From an uncultured Chlorobiota bacterium (GTDB taxonomy: Bacteria; Bacteroidota; Ignavibacteria; UBA10030; UBA6906), in contig CAADGV010000030.1 in assembly GCA_900696645.1 (NCBI GenBank), forward strand, positions 118,767 through 182,766: a stretch of DNA of 64,000 nt, written 5' to 3'. Each line of letters starts with the position of its first letter. Positions within the stretch are counted from its first letter, which is position 1. The position numbers were made by a program, and so were the translations under genes. The notes beneath the pieces were generated by a model. That model was not told where the DNA came from. It saw nothing but the letters and a program-made list of their open reading frames with translations, and did not search any database. Below are positions 17,127-25,776 of this stretch, piece by piece.

Positions 17127-18668
17127 ATGCAATCAGAACTCCTCAATCCCCTCGCTGAATCAAGCCGCATCGAGAAGATGCCCGACCCGTGTACGATGGT
17201 GATTTTTGGTGCTTCGGGCGATTTGACGAAACGGAAACTCATTCCCGCAATCTTCGACCTCGCCCGGCAAGGTGTGCTGCCCTCCGGTTTCACCATTGTT
17301 GGCGCAGGCAGAACAGCCATGTCGCACGAGGTTTTTCGCGAGTACATGTTTAAGGCGCTGAAAGAGTTCGGGAGATTTCAGGAATCCGAAAAGGCTTTGT
17401 GGGAGACGTTCGTTCGCGGATTGTTCTACGTGACTATCGATCCGGGCAAGCCGGAAGAATATGCAAAGCTGAAAAAGGAACTTGAAGTCATCAATGAGGC
17501 AAGAAGGGCAGGGGAGAACGTACTTTTCTATCTTTCAACCCCGCCTGGCATGTATTCACCAATCATAAAAGGCCTTTCGGGCGCGGCGATGAACAAGCCC
17601 GGAGGGCAGAACGCCTGGGTTCGTATCATTATTGAAAAGCCGTTCGGCGTTGATCTGAACTCGGCCCGCCAACTGAATAGAGAAGTGTTGAGTGTGTTCG
17701 ATGAAGAGCAGGTTTACCGCATCGATCATTATCTCGGCAAGGAAACCGTCCAGAATCTTCTGGTATTCAGATTTGCGAACGGAATTTTCGAGCCGATCTG
17801 GAACAGAAACTATATCGATCACATTCAAATCACCGCGGCTGAAACCGTGGGTGTCGAGAATCGCGGCGGATACTACGAACACGCAGGGGCTATGCGCGAT
17901 ATGATTCAGAATCACATGCTGCAATTGCTCGCATTAACTGCGATGGAACCCCCCGTCTTGTTTGACGCCCAACAGGTGCGTGATGAAAAACAGAAGGTGT
18001 TTCAGGCTATCCGCAGCATCCGCCCGGATGAAGTTCACGAGTACTCTGTGCGGGGACAGTATGCGGCGGGGACGGTGAATGGCGCTTCTGTTCTTGCGTA
18101 CAAATCCGAGCGGGGTGTCTCGACCGAAAGCGTGACGGAAACGTACGTAGCGCTGAAACTTCAGATCGACAACTGGCGTTGGGCCGGTGTTCCGTTCTAT
18201 GTTCGTTCGGGAAAGCGGTTGCCGAAACGGGTGACGGAGATTGCCATTCAATTCAAAAAAACTCCCCACCATCTTTTCAGGCATTTGCCTGCGGACTCGC
18301 TCGATCACAACAATATTGTGATTCGTGTTCAACCCGATGAGGGCATCTCCCTCAAGTTCAGCTCGAAAATTCCCGGCTCGTTCATGCGTATGCGCCCCGT
18401 AACAATGGATTTCCGATACGGCTCATCCTTCGGGGGACACTTGACTGACGCGTACACCCGTCTGATACTTGATTGTATGCTCGGCGATGCAACGCTGTAC
18501 GCACGCGGCGACAGTGTTGATGTTGCCTGGCAACTCATCACACCCGTTCATGAGGGGTGGATTTCGAACAAGAATTCTAAAATTCACGACTACACTTCTG
18601 GAACGTGGGGTCCGAAAGAAGCCGATGAGTTGCTCGCAAGGGATGGCCGACGATGGAGGTTGCCGTGA
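17127..18668 (+). CDS. zwf: Glucose-6-phosphate 1-dehydrogenase
   Basis: A 513-residue enzyme that oxidises glucose 6-phosphate with NAD(P)+ and opens the oxidative pentose phosphate branch. The coenzyme fold is FGASGDLTKRKLIPA, the substrate/active-site block is RIDHYLGKETVQNLLVFRFAN with its catalytic His, and EKPFG and PFYVRSGKRLPKR are also typical. Fourth gene of the tkt-rpiB-tal-zwf set, 118 bp after tal. Neither pgl nor gnd follows, so the rest of the oxidative branch must be elsewhere or missing. Its TGA is overlapped by a GTG with a good ribosome site (next entry). Confidence 0.97.
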   Translation: MQSELLNPLAESSRIEKMPDPCTMVIFGASGDLTKRKLIPAIFDLARQGVLPSGFTIVGAGRTAMSHEVFREYMFKALKEFGRFQESEKALWETFVRGLFYVTIDPGKPEEYAKLKKELEVINEARRAGENVLFYLSTPPGMYSPIIKGLSGAAMNKPGGQNAWVRIIIEKPFGVDLNSARQLNREVLSVFDEEQVYRIDHYLGKETVQNLLVFRFANGIFEPIWNRNYIDHIQITAAETVGVENRGGYYEHAGAMRDMIQNHMLQLLALTAMEPPVLFDAQQVRDEKQKVFQAIRSIRPDEVHEYSVRGQYAAGTVNGASVLAYKSERGVSTESVTETYVALKLQIDNWRWAGVPFYVRSGKRLPKRVTEIAIQFKKTPHHLFRHLPADSLDHNNIVIRVQPDEGISLKFSSKIPGSFMRMRPVTMDFRYGSSFGGHLTDAYTRLILDCMLGDATLYARGDSVDVAWQLITPVHEGWISNKNSKIHDYTSGTWGPKEADELLARDGRRWRLP

Positions 18669-18760
18669 TCATCCGAAAGTTCGCAGTAGTCTTCCTCATT
18701 CTTGCCGTGATAGTTTCGTTTCTTTGGCAAATGTCGATTGGGATTTGTCCCGTTCCTTGA
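18665..18760 (+). CDS. Possible 31-residue single-helix membrane peptide
   Basis: A GTG at 18665 overlaps the zwf TGA (GTGA), with GGAGG at 18655-18659 exactly five bases upstream. The product is a basic start (MIIRK), a hydrophobic stretch of about 16 residues (FAVVFLILAVIVSFLW), then QMSIGICPVP. This is the pattern of a translationally coupled small membrane protein. It is too short for a homology judgement, and a chance ORF is possible. Confidence 0.4.
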   Translation: MIIRKFAVVFLILAVIVSFLWQMSIGICPVP

Positions 18761-18852
18761 AGCTGACAGTTACTGTGGCTGGAGCGCCGTTCCCAACTTG
18801 TTCTCCTTGAAAAGAAGTCCGTACTTTTCGCATGTAACGCCAACGTTCCGCA

Positions 18853-19260
18853 ATGTTAACCGACGCAGAGTTGCAGTATTTCTATTTTGGCTTCTACAAA
18901 GTACTGAAGCGGTACCGGCTGACGTCGATTACCGGATGGGTGATTGTCCTGTTGGGATGCTTGAGTATTCCTCTCGGCTGGCAGTTTGGAATGACCACCG
19001 GACTGATCGAGGTCCTGCTTGCCGTAATGACAATGTTTGCCGGACTTGCGGTTGTGTGGCAGAACATTGCTGCCATTGAGGAATACCTTCGCATTCCATT
19101 TCCGCTTTCTTCAGCGGAGGCAACACACGCTTCACTTTCGGAGATCAAAGAGATCATGAAAGATGTTCTTGACGGCGGCTGGCAGGAGGCGTATGAAGCT
19201 ATTGGCAGATTGCGGGCCTTGAAGGTGAAGCACGGTCTGCCGCCGTTGGAATCCCATTAA
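18853..19260 (+). CDS. Membrane protein with two helices and soluble C-terminal tail
   Basis: A 135-residue protein: a basic start (LKRYRLTSITG), two membrane helices (about 29-47 and 53-73), then a soluble helical tail of about 60 residues rich in Glu and Lys, ending PPLESH. I do not recognise the family. It heads a run of five same-strand genes up to 21210, with an AhpD-like gene 19 bp downstream. Confidence 0.65.
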   Translation: MLTDAELQYFYFGFYKVLKRYRLTSITGWVIVLLGCLSIPLGWQFGMTTGLIEVLLAVMTMFAGLAVVWQNIAAIEEYLRIPFPLSSAEATHASLSEIKEIMKDVLDGGWQEAYEAIGRLRALKVKHGLPPLESH

Positions 19261-19279
19261 ACTAGTTCAAGGAGAAAGC

Positions 19280-19639
19280 ATGTCAGGCAGAGTAAAAGAG
19301 TTCAATGACTTCCGTTCGAAAATGAACGAGCGGATTCTCGGCATCGAAAACCGGCCCATCAAAAGGTTCTTTGGTGTCGATACACTGACATACGAGCCGG
19401 GGGCTCTCGATGTCAAGACGAAAGAAATGCTTGGTCTTGTTGCTTCGATGGTTCTTCGTTGCGATGATTGCATTTCTTATCACATCCAACAGTGCCGGAA
19501 GGAAGGCGTGACGAACGAGGAGTTGTATGATGTGTTCAGCGTTGCGTTGGTTGTCGGCGGCTCGATTGTGATTCCGCATATGCGGCGGGCCGTTGCATTT
19601 CTTGATGAATACAATGAACAAGAACAGAACAAAGCGTGA
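19280..19639 (+). CDS. Carboxymuconolactone decarboxylase/AhpD-like protein
   Basis: A 119-residue all-helical CMD-fold protein. The redox pair and partner His of the AhpD class are present as Cys61-x-x-Cys64 and His68 (LRCDDCISYH), after the conserved KTKEMLGLVAS helix. Proteins of this type reduce peroxiredoxins or act as small thiol peroxidases in the cytosol. CAAGGAGA precedes the ATG. It sits between two membrane-protein genes, which says little about its partner. Confidence 0.85.
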   Translation: MSGRVKEFNDFRSKMNERILGIENRPIKRFFGVDTLTYEPGALDVKTKEMLGLVASMVLRCDDCISYHIQQCRKEGVTNEELYDVFSVALVVGGSIVIPHMRRAVAFLDEYNEQEQNKA

Positions 19640-19657
19640 TTGCTGAAAGGCAAACAG

Positions 19658-20323
19658 ATGACGCGTGAACATGTGCCGGTGCGGAAACTCGTCTGGGTAG
19701 TGTTGTTCGCCATTGCCTTTGCGTTTGTCGAATCGAGCATCGTAGTCTATCTGCGGGCGTTGTACTATCCGGATGGTTTCAGCTTCCCGCTGAAAATGAT
19801 CAGCACGACACATCTTGCGGTTGAGTTGATGCGAGAAGCCGCAACGATTGTTATGTTGGTGTCAATCGGGATTGTTGCGGGGGGCAGGGGTTGGCAGAAA
19901 TTCGGCTACTTTTGCATCGCGTTCGGTGTGTGGGATATTTTCTATTATGTATGGCTCAAAGTGATTCTCGATTGGCCGACTTCGCTTACTGACTGGGATA
20001 TTCTTTTTCTGATTCCTGTTCCGTGGATTGGTCCGGTAGTGTCAGCAGGTTTGATTGCGGCTCTTTTGGTTGTGGTTGGTGTTGATATCGTCTATCGCAC
20101 TTCGCTTTACAAATATTTTTCTCCCACCATCCTGAGTTGGTTGCTTGCTTTTCTCGGCACAGCGGTTATTCTCTATTCATTCGTACATGATACGGATGCA
20201 ACAATTCGTGGCAGTATGCCCCAGCCGTATTTGTACGAATTGCTTTATCTTGGACTGGCGTTGTATGTCGGGGGGTATATTGTAGCTTGTAAGCCGCGCA
20301 ACGCATCAAAGGCTGCTGCATGA
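19658..20323 (+). CDS. Six-helix membrane protein, unknown function
   Basis: A 221-residue protein with about six membrane helices, with short loops and a Trp/Tyr-rich region (GVWDIFYYVWLKVILDWPTSL). I do not recognise a described family. ATG 19658 follows GAAAGG; an in-frame TTG at 19640 directly after the previous stop is less likely. Its stop overlaps the EamA start (ATGA), so the two may be coupled and could act together in transport. Confidence 0.65.
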   Translation: MTREHVPVRKLVWVVLFAIAFAFVESSIVVYLRALYYPDGFSFPLKMISTTHLAVELMREAATIVMLVSIGIVAGGRGWQKFGYFCIAFGVWDIFYYVWLKVILDWPTSLTDWDILFLIPVPWIGPVVSAGLIAALLVVVGVDIVYRTSLYKYFSPTILSWLLAFLGTAVILYSFVHDTDATIRGSMPQPYLYELLYLGLALYVGGYIVACKPRNASKAAA

Positions 20324-21210
20324 CTGAACTCGAGCGCATACGCCAGCAGCGTGCGCAAATCCTTCTTCTTTTCGTCGTCTTCATCTGGGCAACCAATTTC
20401 CCGATTGCGAAGTTTGCCATTTCCCATCTTGACGTATTTGTTTTCAACGGCATTCGTTTTGTCGTGGCATTTATTGTTCTGGCGGCGATGTTCTTTTCGA
20501 CATCGGTGTGGACTCCCGTTCAGAAATCCGATTGGAAGAGTATTCTCCGGGCCGGGTTTATTGCTAACGTGTTGTATCAATGCGCGTTCATTATCGGCCT
20601 CTCGCTGACAACAGCGGGCAACGCCGCCATTCTCATGGCGACGTCTCCGCTTTGGACAATTCTCTTTCACGCCCGATTGCACAAAGAGAAAATTCAGGAA
20701 ATGATGTGGCTCGGCATGGGACTTTCCCTTGCCGGCGTGATTATGATTATTGCGGGAAGCGGAAAGAAACTCCAATTCGGCGGGCTTGAAATAATCGGCG
20801 ACCTTGTTTGCCTTGCAGCAGCGATCCTGTGGGGATTCAGCACAAATCTACAGAAACCTCTCCTTGTCCGCTACTCGTCGCTGCACCTTGCAACAATGAT
20901 GATCGGCATCGGGGCGGTGGGACTTGTGCTTGCCGCGATTCCTTCCGCCGTTGTCACGGATTGGAAATCCGTTAGCTGGACGATTTGGGTTGCGTCGGTG
21001 GTCTCCGGCATCCTGTCCATCGGGCTTGCCAATGCGTTCTGGTCGTACGGCGTTCAGCGGTTGGGCCCGGGAAGGACGAGCAGTTTCAGCAATCTTGTTC
21101 CGGTTCTTGCTTTTGTTGTCTCGTATATTGTGCTTGATGAGCAGGTGTTCTTCATACAGGTGATCGGGTCGGCGATAACCATTGCGGGAGTCTGGATTGC
21201 ACGACGCTGA
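20320..21210 (+). CDS. EamA/DMT-family transporter
   Basis: A 296-residue protein with ten membrane helices arranged as two EamA repeats. The first repeat opens with LLFVVFIWATNFPIAKFAI and holds GNAAILMATSPLWTILF; the second begins near LVCLAAAILWGFSTNLQKPLL and ends VIGSAITIAGVWIARR. Members export amino acids or other small metabolites across the inner membrane; the substrate is unknown. Last gene of its cluster. Confidence 0.9.
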   Translation: MTELERIRQQRAQILLLFVVFIWATNFPIAKFAISHLDVFVFNGIRFVVAFIVLAAMFFSTSVWTPVQKSDWKSILRAGFIANVLYQCAFIIGLSLTTAGNAAILMATSPLWTILFHARLHKEKIQEMMWLGMGLSLAGVIMIIAGSGKKLQFGGLEIIGDLVCLAAAILWGFSTNLQKPLLVRYSSLHLATMMIGIGAVGLVLAAIPSAVVTDWKSVSWTIWVASVVSGILSIGLANAFWSYGVQRLGPGRTSSFSNLVPVLAFVVSYIVLDEQVFFIQVIGSAITIAGVWIARR

Positions 21211-21395
21211 AGAGGGAACTGTTTGCCTTTTCCATGCTAGTGCCCCTCCAACTATCTTTTTCTACAAATCGAGGGGCGCAGTGCCGCACCAACATGGAAA
21301 GAACTTCACAGTTTATGTAGAGATATTTAGTTGGAGCGGCGCTACTGATGTATTTTGCGTTTAGATATCTGACAATACATAAGAAGGATGATGCA

Positions 21396-23702
21396 ATGAA
21401 AAAGTTCTTATCGGCAATCTTGCTTCTCGCTGCAACAACAGCTTCTTCTCAACATTCGAACATCGATTTCCGGTTCGATTTTCTCTTCCGTCAAGCTGAA
21501 GCAGGCGGTCAGGTTGCGGCTCCTGTTCCTGCCACCATACGATTTGTCGCGAAGCCAACCGGAGAATTGCTGCAACGGCTCGAGCGTCTCGGAGTTCGGT
21601 TTGAAATCCATAACGGAAAACGACTTGGATCAGAGACGGTTTTTCCGGTTGAAATTCCGTTTGATGTTCTTCCGCAACTTGAAGGCGTAGGCGAAATTAT
21701 TGCCGTCCAACCATCGTGGCGTCCTGTTCGTATACCGCCGCTTGACGTGAGCCGCCCGCAGATTCAGGCCGACACAGTTTGGCAGCGCAACGATCAGCTT
21801 GGAAGGAAGATTACAGGAAAGGGCGCTATCATTGCAAACTTCGATACCGGCGTGGATTTCTTCCATCCGATGCTCTGGTTTGCCGACGGCGATACGCTGA
21901 ATTGGCTTGACGTCAACAGTAACAGTATATTCGATCCGGGAACAGACGCCGTGGACTTGAACGGAAACGGAATTGCCGACCCGAACGAAATTCTCCGCTA
22001 TCGTGAGATTTCGTATTCCGTCAATACCGGCGGTGTGTATGATGTGAATCTTGATTTTCTGTACAACGATGCAAACAACGACGCTTCGAGGAACTACGGT
22101 ACTGGCGCCGGATTCACAGAGGCATCGCCGACATACGGTGAGCAGTGGTTCATTGCGATTGATGCAAACGGCAACAACCGGCTTAACACGGGGGAGAAGT
22201 TGGTTGGCTTGAAGACATCGAAGATTCGTGCAATAAGGGAAACGAACGGCACGGTTCGTCGCCGTGGTGTAGATTTGATCAACGCGAATCCTGATACCGG
22301 GCCGTACGGCGGACACGGAACATCAGTTGCCGGAATTGCTGTCGGTGGGATTGAGGGTGTTCACCGGCTTGCGGGCATAGCGCCGGGTGCAGAGATGATT
22401 TTCGGCTCAATCGAGTACAACAATTCACCCCGCTTCTTCACGGGACTCGCCTCGATGATGGCGTGGGCACAAGCGGAAGGAGCCGATGTATTTTTGGTGG
22501 AAGATGGCGAATGGGTGTGGGAGTATCTGGACGGATCGTCCAACGAAGAAATCATGATCAACGAGTATGCGGCAAACGGCATTGTGCAAGTAATGCCTGC
22601 TGGAAATCTCACCGGCGGATTCATGCAGAACACAGTCACAGTCAATGCAAACGATTCAACAACAATTACCTTCACCGGCGGCTCGTCTTCGCAAGTGTGG
22701 CCTTCGATCCGATGGCTGGGAAATGCGAACGACGTCACTGTTCTACTGCAAGTCGCATCAAGCAGCTTCGTGCCTCTGCCAGGCGACGGCTCGACGATTA
22801 CGATTGGAACAAAATCCGTTTACTCCAACAAAGCCACTTCATCCCGCAACACAACGATGATGGCTGCGTACATCGCGTCAAGCGGCTCAACGACATATAA
22901 TGTCAGACTCATAAATACCACCGGCGCAGCGAAACGAATCGACTGCATGTTGGGCGATAACGGATTCAGTTGGAGCGGATTGGCGCGGTGGATATCTCCT
23001 TCGGAAGACAACACTGCAACCTGGCCTTCCACCGCCGACAGCGCAATCGGCGTTGGCGCATACAAGAACAAATCCAACGACACGAATATCAACACTTTCA
23101 GTGGAAAAGGTACGCGTCTCGACGGCTTTCGTATTGTTGATGTTGCGTCGCCGGGAAGTACAGTGTACACGATTGGCCGGAATGTTACCTATACCGGTTT
23201 TGGCGGGACAAGCTCGGCCGGCCCGCACGTTGCAGGTGCCGCGACGCTTCTCCTTCAAGCCGACACGACGTTGCGCCACAGGCACGTGAAAGCGTTACTG
23301 CAAGCAGGAGCCATCGCTGATCAATATACGGGAACAGTCCCCAACACAACGTGGGGATTCGGAAAGCTTCGCATTACCAATTCGTTGAATCTGATTGTGA
23401 CGGACGTGACGGAGATTCCCGAACTCCCCGCTGCGTTTGTACTTTCTCAAAACTATCCCAACCCGTTCAATCCGACAACAACCATAAAATTCCAAATCCC
23501 AAACCTCAAACCCCAGGCCCACGTGACACTGAAGGTATTTGATATTCTCGGACGGGAAGTTGCAACGCTGGTGAATGAGGTCAAGAATGCGGGGGAGCAT
23601 TCGGTTCAGTTTAATGCTGAAGGTCTTTCCAGCGGCTTGTATATCTACAGAATTGCCGCAAACGGCTTGGTTTCAGCCAGAAAGATGGTAGTGTTGCGAT
23701 AG
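21396..23702 (+). CDS. Subtilisin-like serine protease (S8) with T9SS tail
   Basis: A 768-residue secreted subtilase. The signal peptide is KKFLSAILLLAATTASSQ. The catalytic triad is Asp150 (IIANFDTGVD), His307 (GGHGTSVAG) and Ser606 (GTSSAGPHVAG). The long Asp-His spacing includes calcium-loop-like DVNSNSIFDPGTDAVDLNGNG. A C-terminal T9SS tail has QNYPNPFNPTTTIKF and ILGREVATLVNEVKNAG. ATG 21396 follows AAGAAGGA; the longer frame from 21348 would hide the signal peptide. Within the tail, residues near IPNLKPQA are longer than in the sister tails. It likely degrades extracellular protein. Confidence 0.92.
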   Translation: MKKFLSAILLLAATTASSQHSNIDFRFDFLFRQAEAGGQVAAPVPATIRFVAKPTGELLQRLERLGVRFEIHNGKRLGSETVFPVEIPFDVLPQLEGVGEIIAVQPSWRPVRIPPLDVSRPQIQADTVWQRNDQLGRKITGKGAIIANFDTGVDFFHPMLWFADGDTLNWLDVNSNSIFDPGTDAVDLNGNGIADPNEILRYREISYSVNTGGVYDVNLDFLYNDANNDASRNYGTGAGFTEASPTYGEQWFIAIDANGNNRLNTGEKLVGLKTSKIRAIRETNGTVRRRGVDLINANPDTGPYGGHGTSVAGIAVGGIEGVHRLAGIAPGAEMIFGSIEYNNSPRFFTGLASMMAWAQAEGADVFLVEDGEWVWEYLDGSSNEEIMINEYAANGIVQVMPAGNLTGGFMQNTVTVNANDSTTITFTGGSSSQVWPSIRWLGNANDVTVLLQVASSSFVPLPGDGSTITIGTKSVYSNKATSSRNTTMMAAYIASSGSTTYNVRLINTTGAAKRIDCMLGDNGFSWSGLARWISPSEDNTATWPSTADSAIGVGAYKNKSNDTNINTFSGKGTRLDGFRIVDVASPGSTVYTIGRNVTYTGFGGTSSAGPHVAGAATLLLQADTTLRHRHVKALLQAGAIADQYTGTVPNTTWGFGKLRITNSLNLIVTDVTEIPELPAAFVLSQNYPNPFNPTTTIKFQIPNLKPQAHVTLKVFDILGREVATLVNEVKNAGEHSVQFNAEGLSSGLYIYRIAANGLVSARKMVVLR

Positions 23703-23823
23703 TTGAAGTGTGGAGGACGGGAGATGTTCCGTTCCCCACGTCGGCTTTTGTTGCTGTTCGACATTTGGTGCAGTATATTACGGTTGTCAACTATCCGCAT
23801 TCCTCATCTGAAAGGGAAGAGCC

Positions 23824-25185
23824 ATGACACACTCCCGAACAGAGTGCCTGCTGTTAGTCCCCCTCGCTGCAACCCTCTTGATGTACAATCAAATCGTTGC
23901 GCAGCCAAATGTTGTTTCCGCAAAGCAGGGAACAACCATGTTGCTCCAGATGGACAATCGTGGCGCAATGGGAAAAGTCTCTTACCTTACATCGACACAC
24001 CCGGACTCGATTGGATTGGAATTCCCGGCTGGATCCCGCATTGAACATCTCTATGCTGCCGGAATGTGGATTGGCGGCTTGATTGATACAACAATCAGCG
24101 GGACGGGAGAGAAGATTCGCGTCGTTTCGACAGTGTATGAAGGTTATGCCGGCCCTTTGTATGAATTTTATCCCGGGCCTGCACCGGCAGATTCAATCTG
24201 GAAAGTTTACGGTCAAGGTGCGCCAAAGCCTCCCGGGTGGGATGCGTACTGGTGGTCGTCATTGGCATATACACCGGTGGCAGACCAGAACTTCTTCTGT
24301 CAGTATACAGATTATTATGAGAGGCCGGCGGGTCATATTCCTCAGAATTTGAAAGTGATCCAGAGTTCCTTTACGTGGGATTCACCTTTGAACGAAGGAA
24401 TAGAAATCATCCGCTACCATATCATCAACAACTCCCAACGGGTGGTTGATAGCTGCTATGTTGGTATGTTCGCCGATGCCAGTGTCGGACCCTCAGGTGT
24501 ACCGAACTACTATATACGCAACTACACGGGGTTCTATTTGTCCAGCAGGTTGGCGTTCGTACATAACCCTGTTGACAGTGGTTCAACACCATTTGGCATC
24601 AGTTTGTTGGACCCATTTGCATCAGAGCGACTTACTTTCCAGAGATACCACCTTGCAAACTCGCCGCCAACGGACAGGGCAAAATATGGTGTGATGAGTT
24701 CGGGCGGAATAGCGCCGGACGAATTTCCGTCCTTATCCGACACGCGTTTTCTTCTCGCCATCGGCCCGTTCGTCTTGCAGCCATCCGATACGATGCGCTT
24801 TGCAGTGGCAATTGTATGCGCTTACAATTTAACAGGATTGCAGCATGCGGCGATTCAAGCACTTAATCTCTACAACAACCTTGTTCTTTCGGTGGAGCAG
24901 CACGGCGACGGCAAGCCGAACGAATTCGAACTCGCGCAAAACTACCCCAACCCGTTCAATTCGACAACTACCATCAGTTATCAACTACCAACAGCTGCTC
25001 AAGTGACGCTCAAGGTGCATGACGTGTTGGGGCGGGAAGTGGCGACGCTGGTGAATGAGAGAAGAAACGCCGGAAGGTATTCAGCCCGGTTCGATGCATC
25101 CGGGCAAGCGAGCGGCGTGTACTTCTATCGCCTCAAGACGAGCAACGGACTCTCGGCAGTCAGGAAGATGATCCTGATCCGGTAG
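23824..25185 (+). CDS. T9SS-secreted protein of unknown function
   Basis: A 453-residue exported protein. A hydrophobic signal (LLLVPLAATLLMYNQIVAQ) precedes a beta-rich body with Trp/Tyr/Gly patches, for example GWDAYWWSS, and no catalytic motif I can name. The last 85 residues are a T9SS sorting tail (QNYPNPFNSTTTISY, VLGREVATLVNERRNAGRYSARFD, FYRLK, KMILIR). It lies between the subtilase and the lipoprotein in a run of secreted proteins. A role in adhesion or extracellular binding is possible but not shown. Confidence 0.8.
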   Translation: MTHSRTECLLLVPLAATLLMYNQIVAQPNVVSAKQGTTMLLQMDNRGAMGKVSYLTSTHPDSIGLEFPAGSRIEHLYAAGMWIGGLIDTTISGTGEKIRVVSTVYEGYAGPLYEFYPGPAPADSIWKVYGQGAPKPPGWDAYWWSSLAYTPVADQNFFCQYTDYYERPAGHIPQNLKVIQSSFTWDSPLNEGIEIIRYHIINNSQRVVDSCYVGMFADASVGPSGVPNYYIRNYTGFYLSSRLAFVHNPVDSGSTPFGISLLDPFASERLTFQRYHLANSPPTDRAKYGVMSSGGIAPDEFPSLSDTRFLLAIGPFVLQPSDTMRFAVAIVCAYNLTGLQHAAIQALNLYNNLVLSVEQHGDGKPNEFELAQNYPNPFNSTTTISYQLPTAAQVTLKVHDVLGREVATLVNERRNAGRYSARFDASGQASGVYFYRLKTSNGLSAVRKMILIR

Positions 25186-25312
25186 AGCCCGCGTTGGAGG
25201 GGAAAGCGAATCCGGACCACACCGCCTTGACTTTTGGTGAGGGCATTGCTTAACTTGTATTCGACCTCGCGGCAAGACTCCTCAAGGTTTCAAAGTTCGC
25301 TTTCCCAAACAC

Positions 25313-25723
25313 TTGGTCTTCGTGCTTCATATTCGCGTTCACATCATCATTTCAATCCTGATTACCGCCTTCTTTGCGGGATGTTCTGCCGGGAAGAGCA
25401 AGGAGGACGATCACGGCCTGCATGCTGCCGCCGCGGCGAGGTATGGATATGATTTTGATCTGATACCGAATTCTGCCGGCGATTTTATGTTGTGTGTGAA
25501 GAAAGAAAAACCGCGTGCCGGCATCCAACCGCTCTCATTCTTTGTTTATTCTACGCAGGATGATTCCGTCGTTTATGAACGAGATGTTGAGAACGGAACG
25601 GTAGAGTGGCTGGATGAAAGCAGACTCCTCATTCACCTTATTCCGGGTAACGTCAGCGGCGACGAAAAGCCTGATGCGTTCAGGGAAATCTACGACCTCA
25701 TTACGCGTACGTTAAGCAGATAA
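25313..25723 (+). CDS. Small putative lipoprotein
   Basis: About 136 residues. A basic/hydrophobic leader (RVHIIISILITAFFAGC) ends in a lipobox, FAGC, so the mature protein begins at that Cys and should be membrane anchored. The 100-residue mature part has alternating strands (FFVYSTQDDSVVYERDV, VEWLDESRLLIHLIPG) and no known motif. The start is uncertain: TTG 25313 and GTG 25322 are both in frame and neither has a clear ribosome site. It is flanked by T9SS cargo genes. Confidence 0.6.
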   Translation: MVFVLHIRVHIIISILITAFFAGCSAGKSKEDDHGLHAAAAARYGYDFDLIPNSAGDFMLCVKKEKPRAGIQPLSFFVYSTQDDSVVYERDVENGTVEWLDESRLLIHLIPGNVSGDEKPDAFREIYDLITRTLSR

Positions 25724-25776
25724 GCAACTCAGAGGTATCGTCACTATCATTCACTCAAAAAACGAAAGGTTGTACC

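Noticed and set aside
21242-21277. 7-bp inverted repeat after the EamA gene as terminator
   Set aside because: The loop is over 20 bases and no T run follows.
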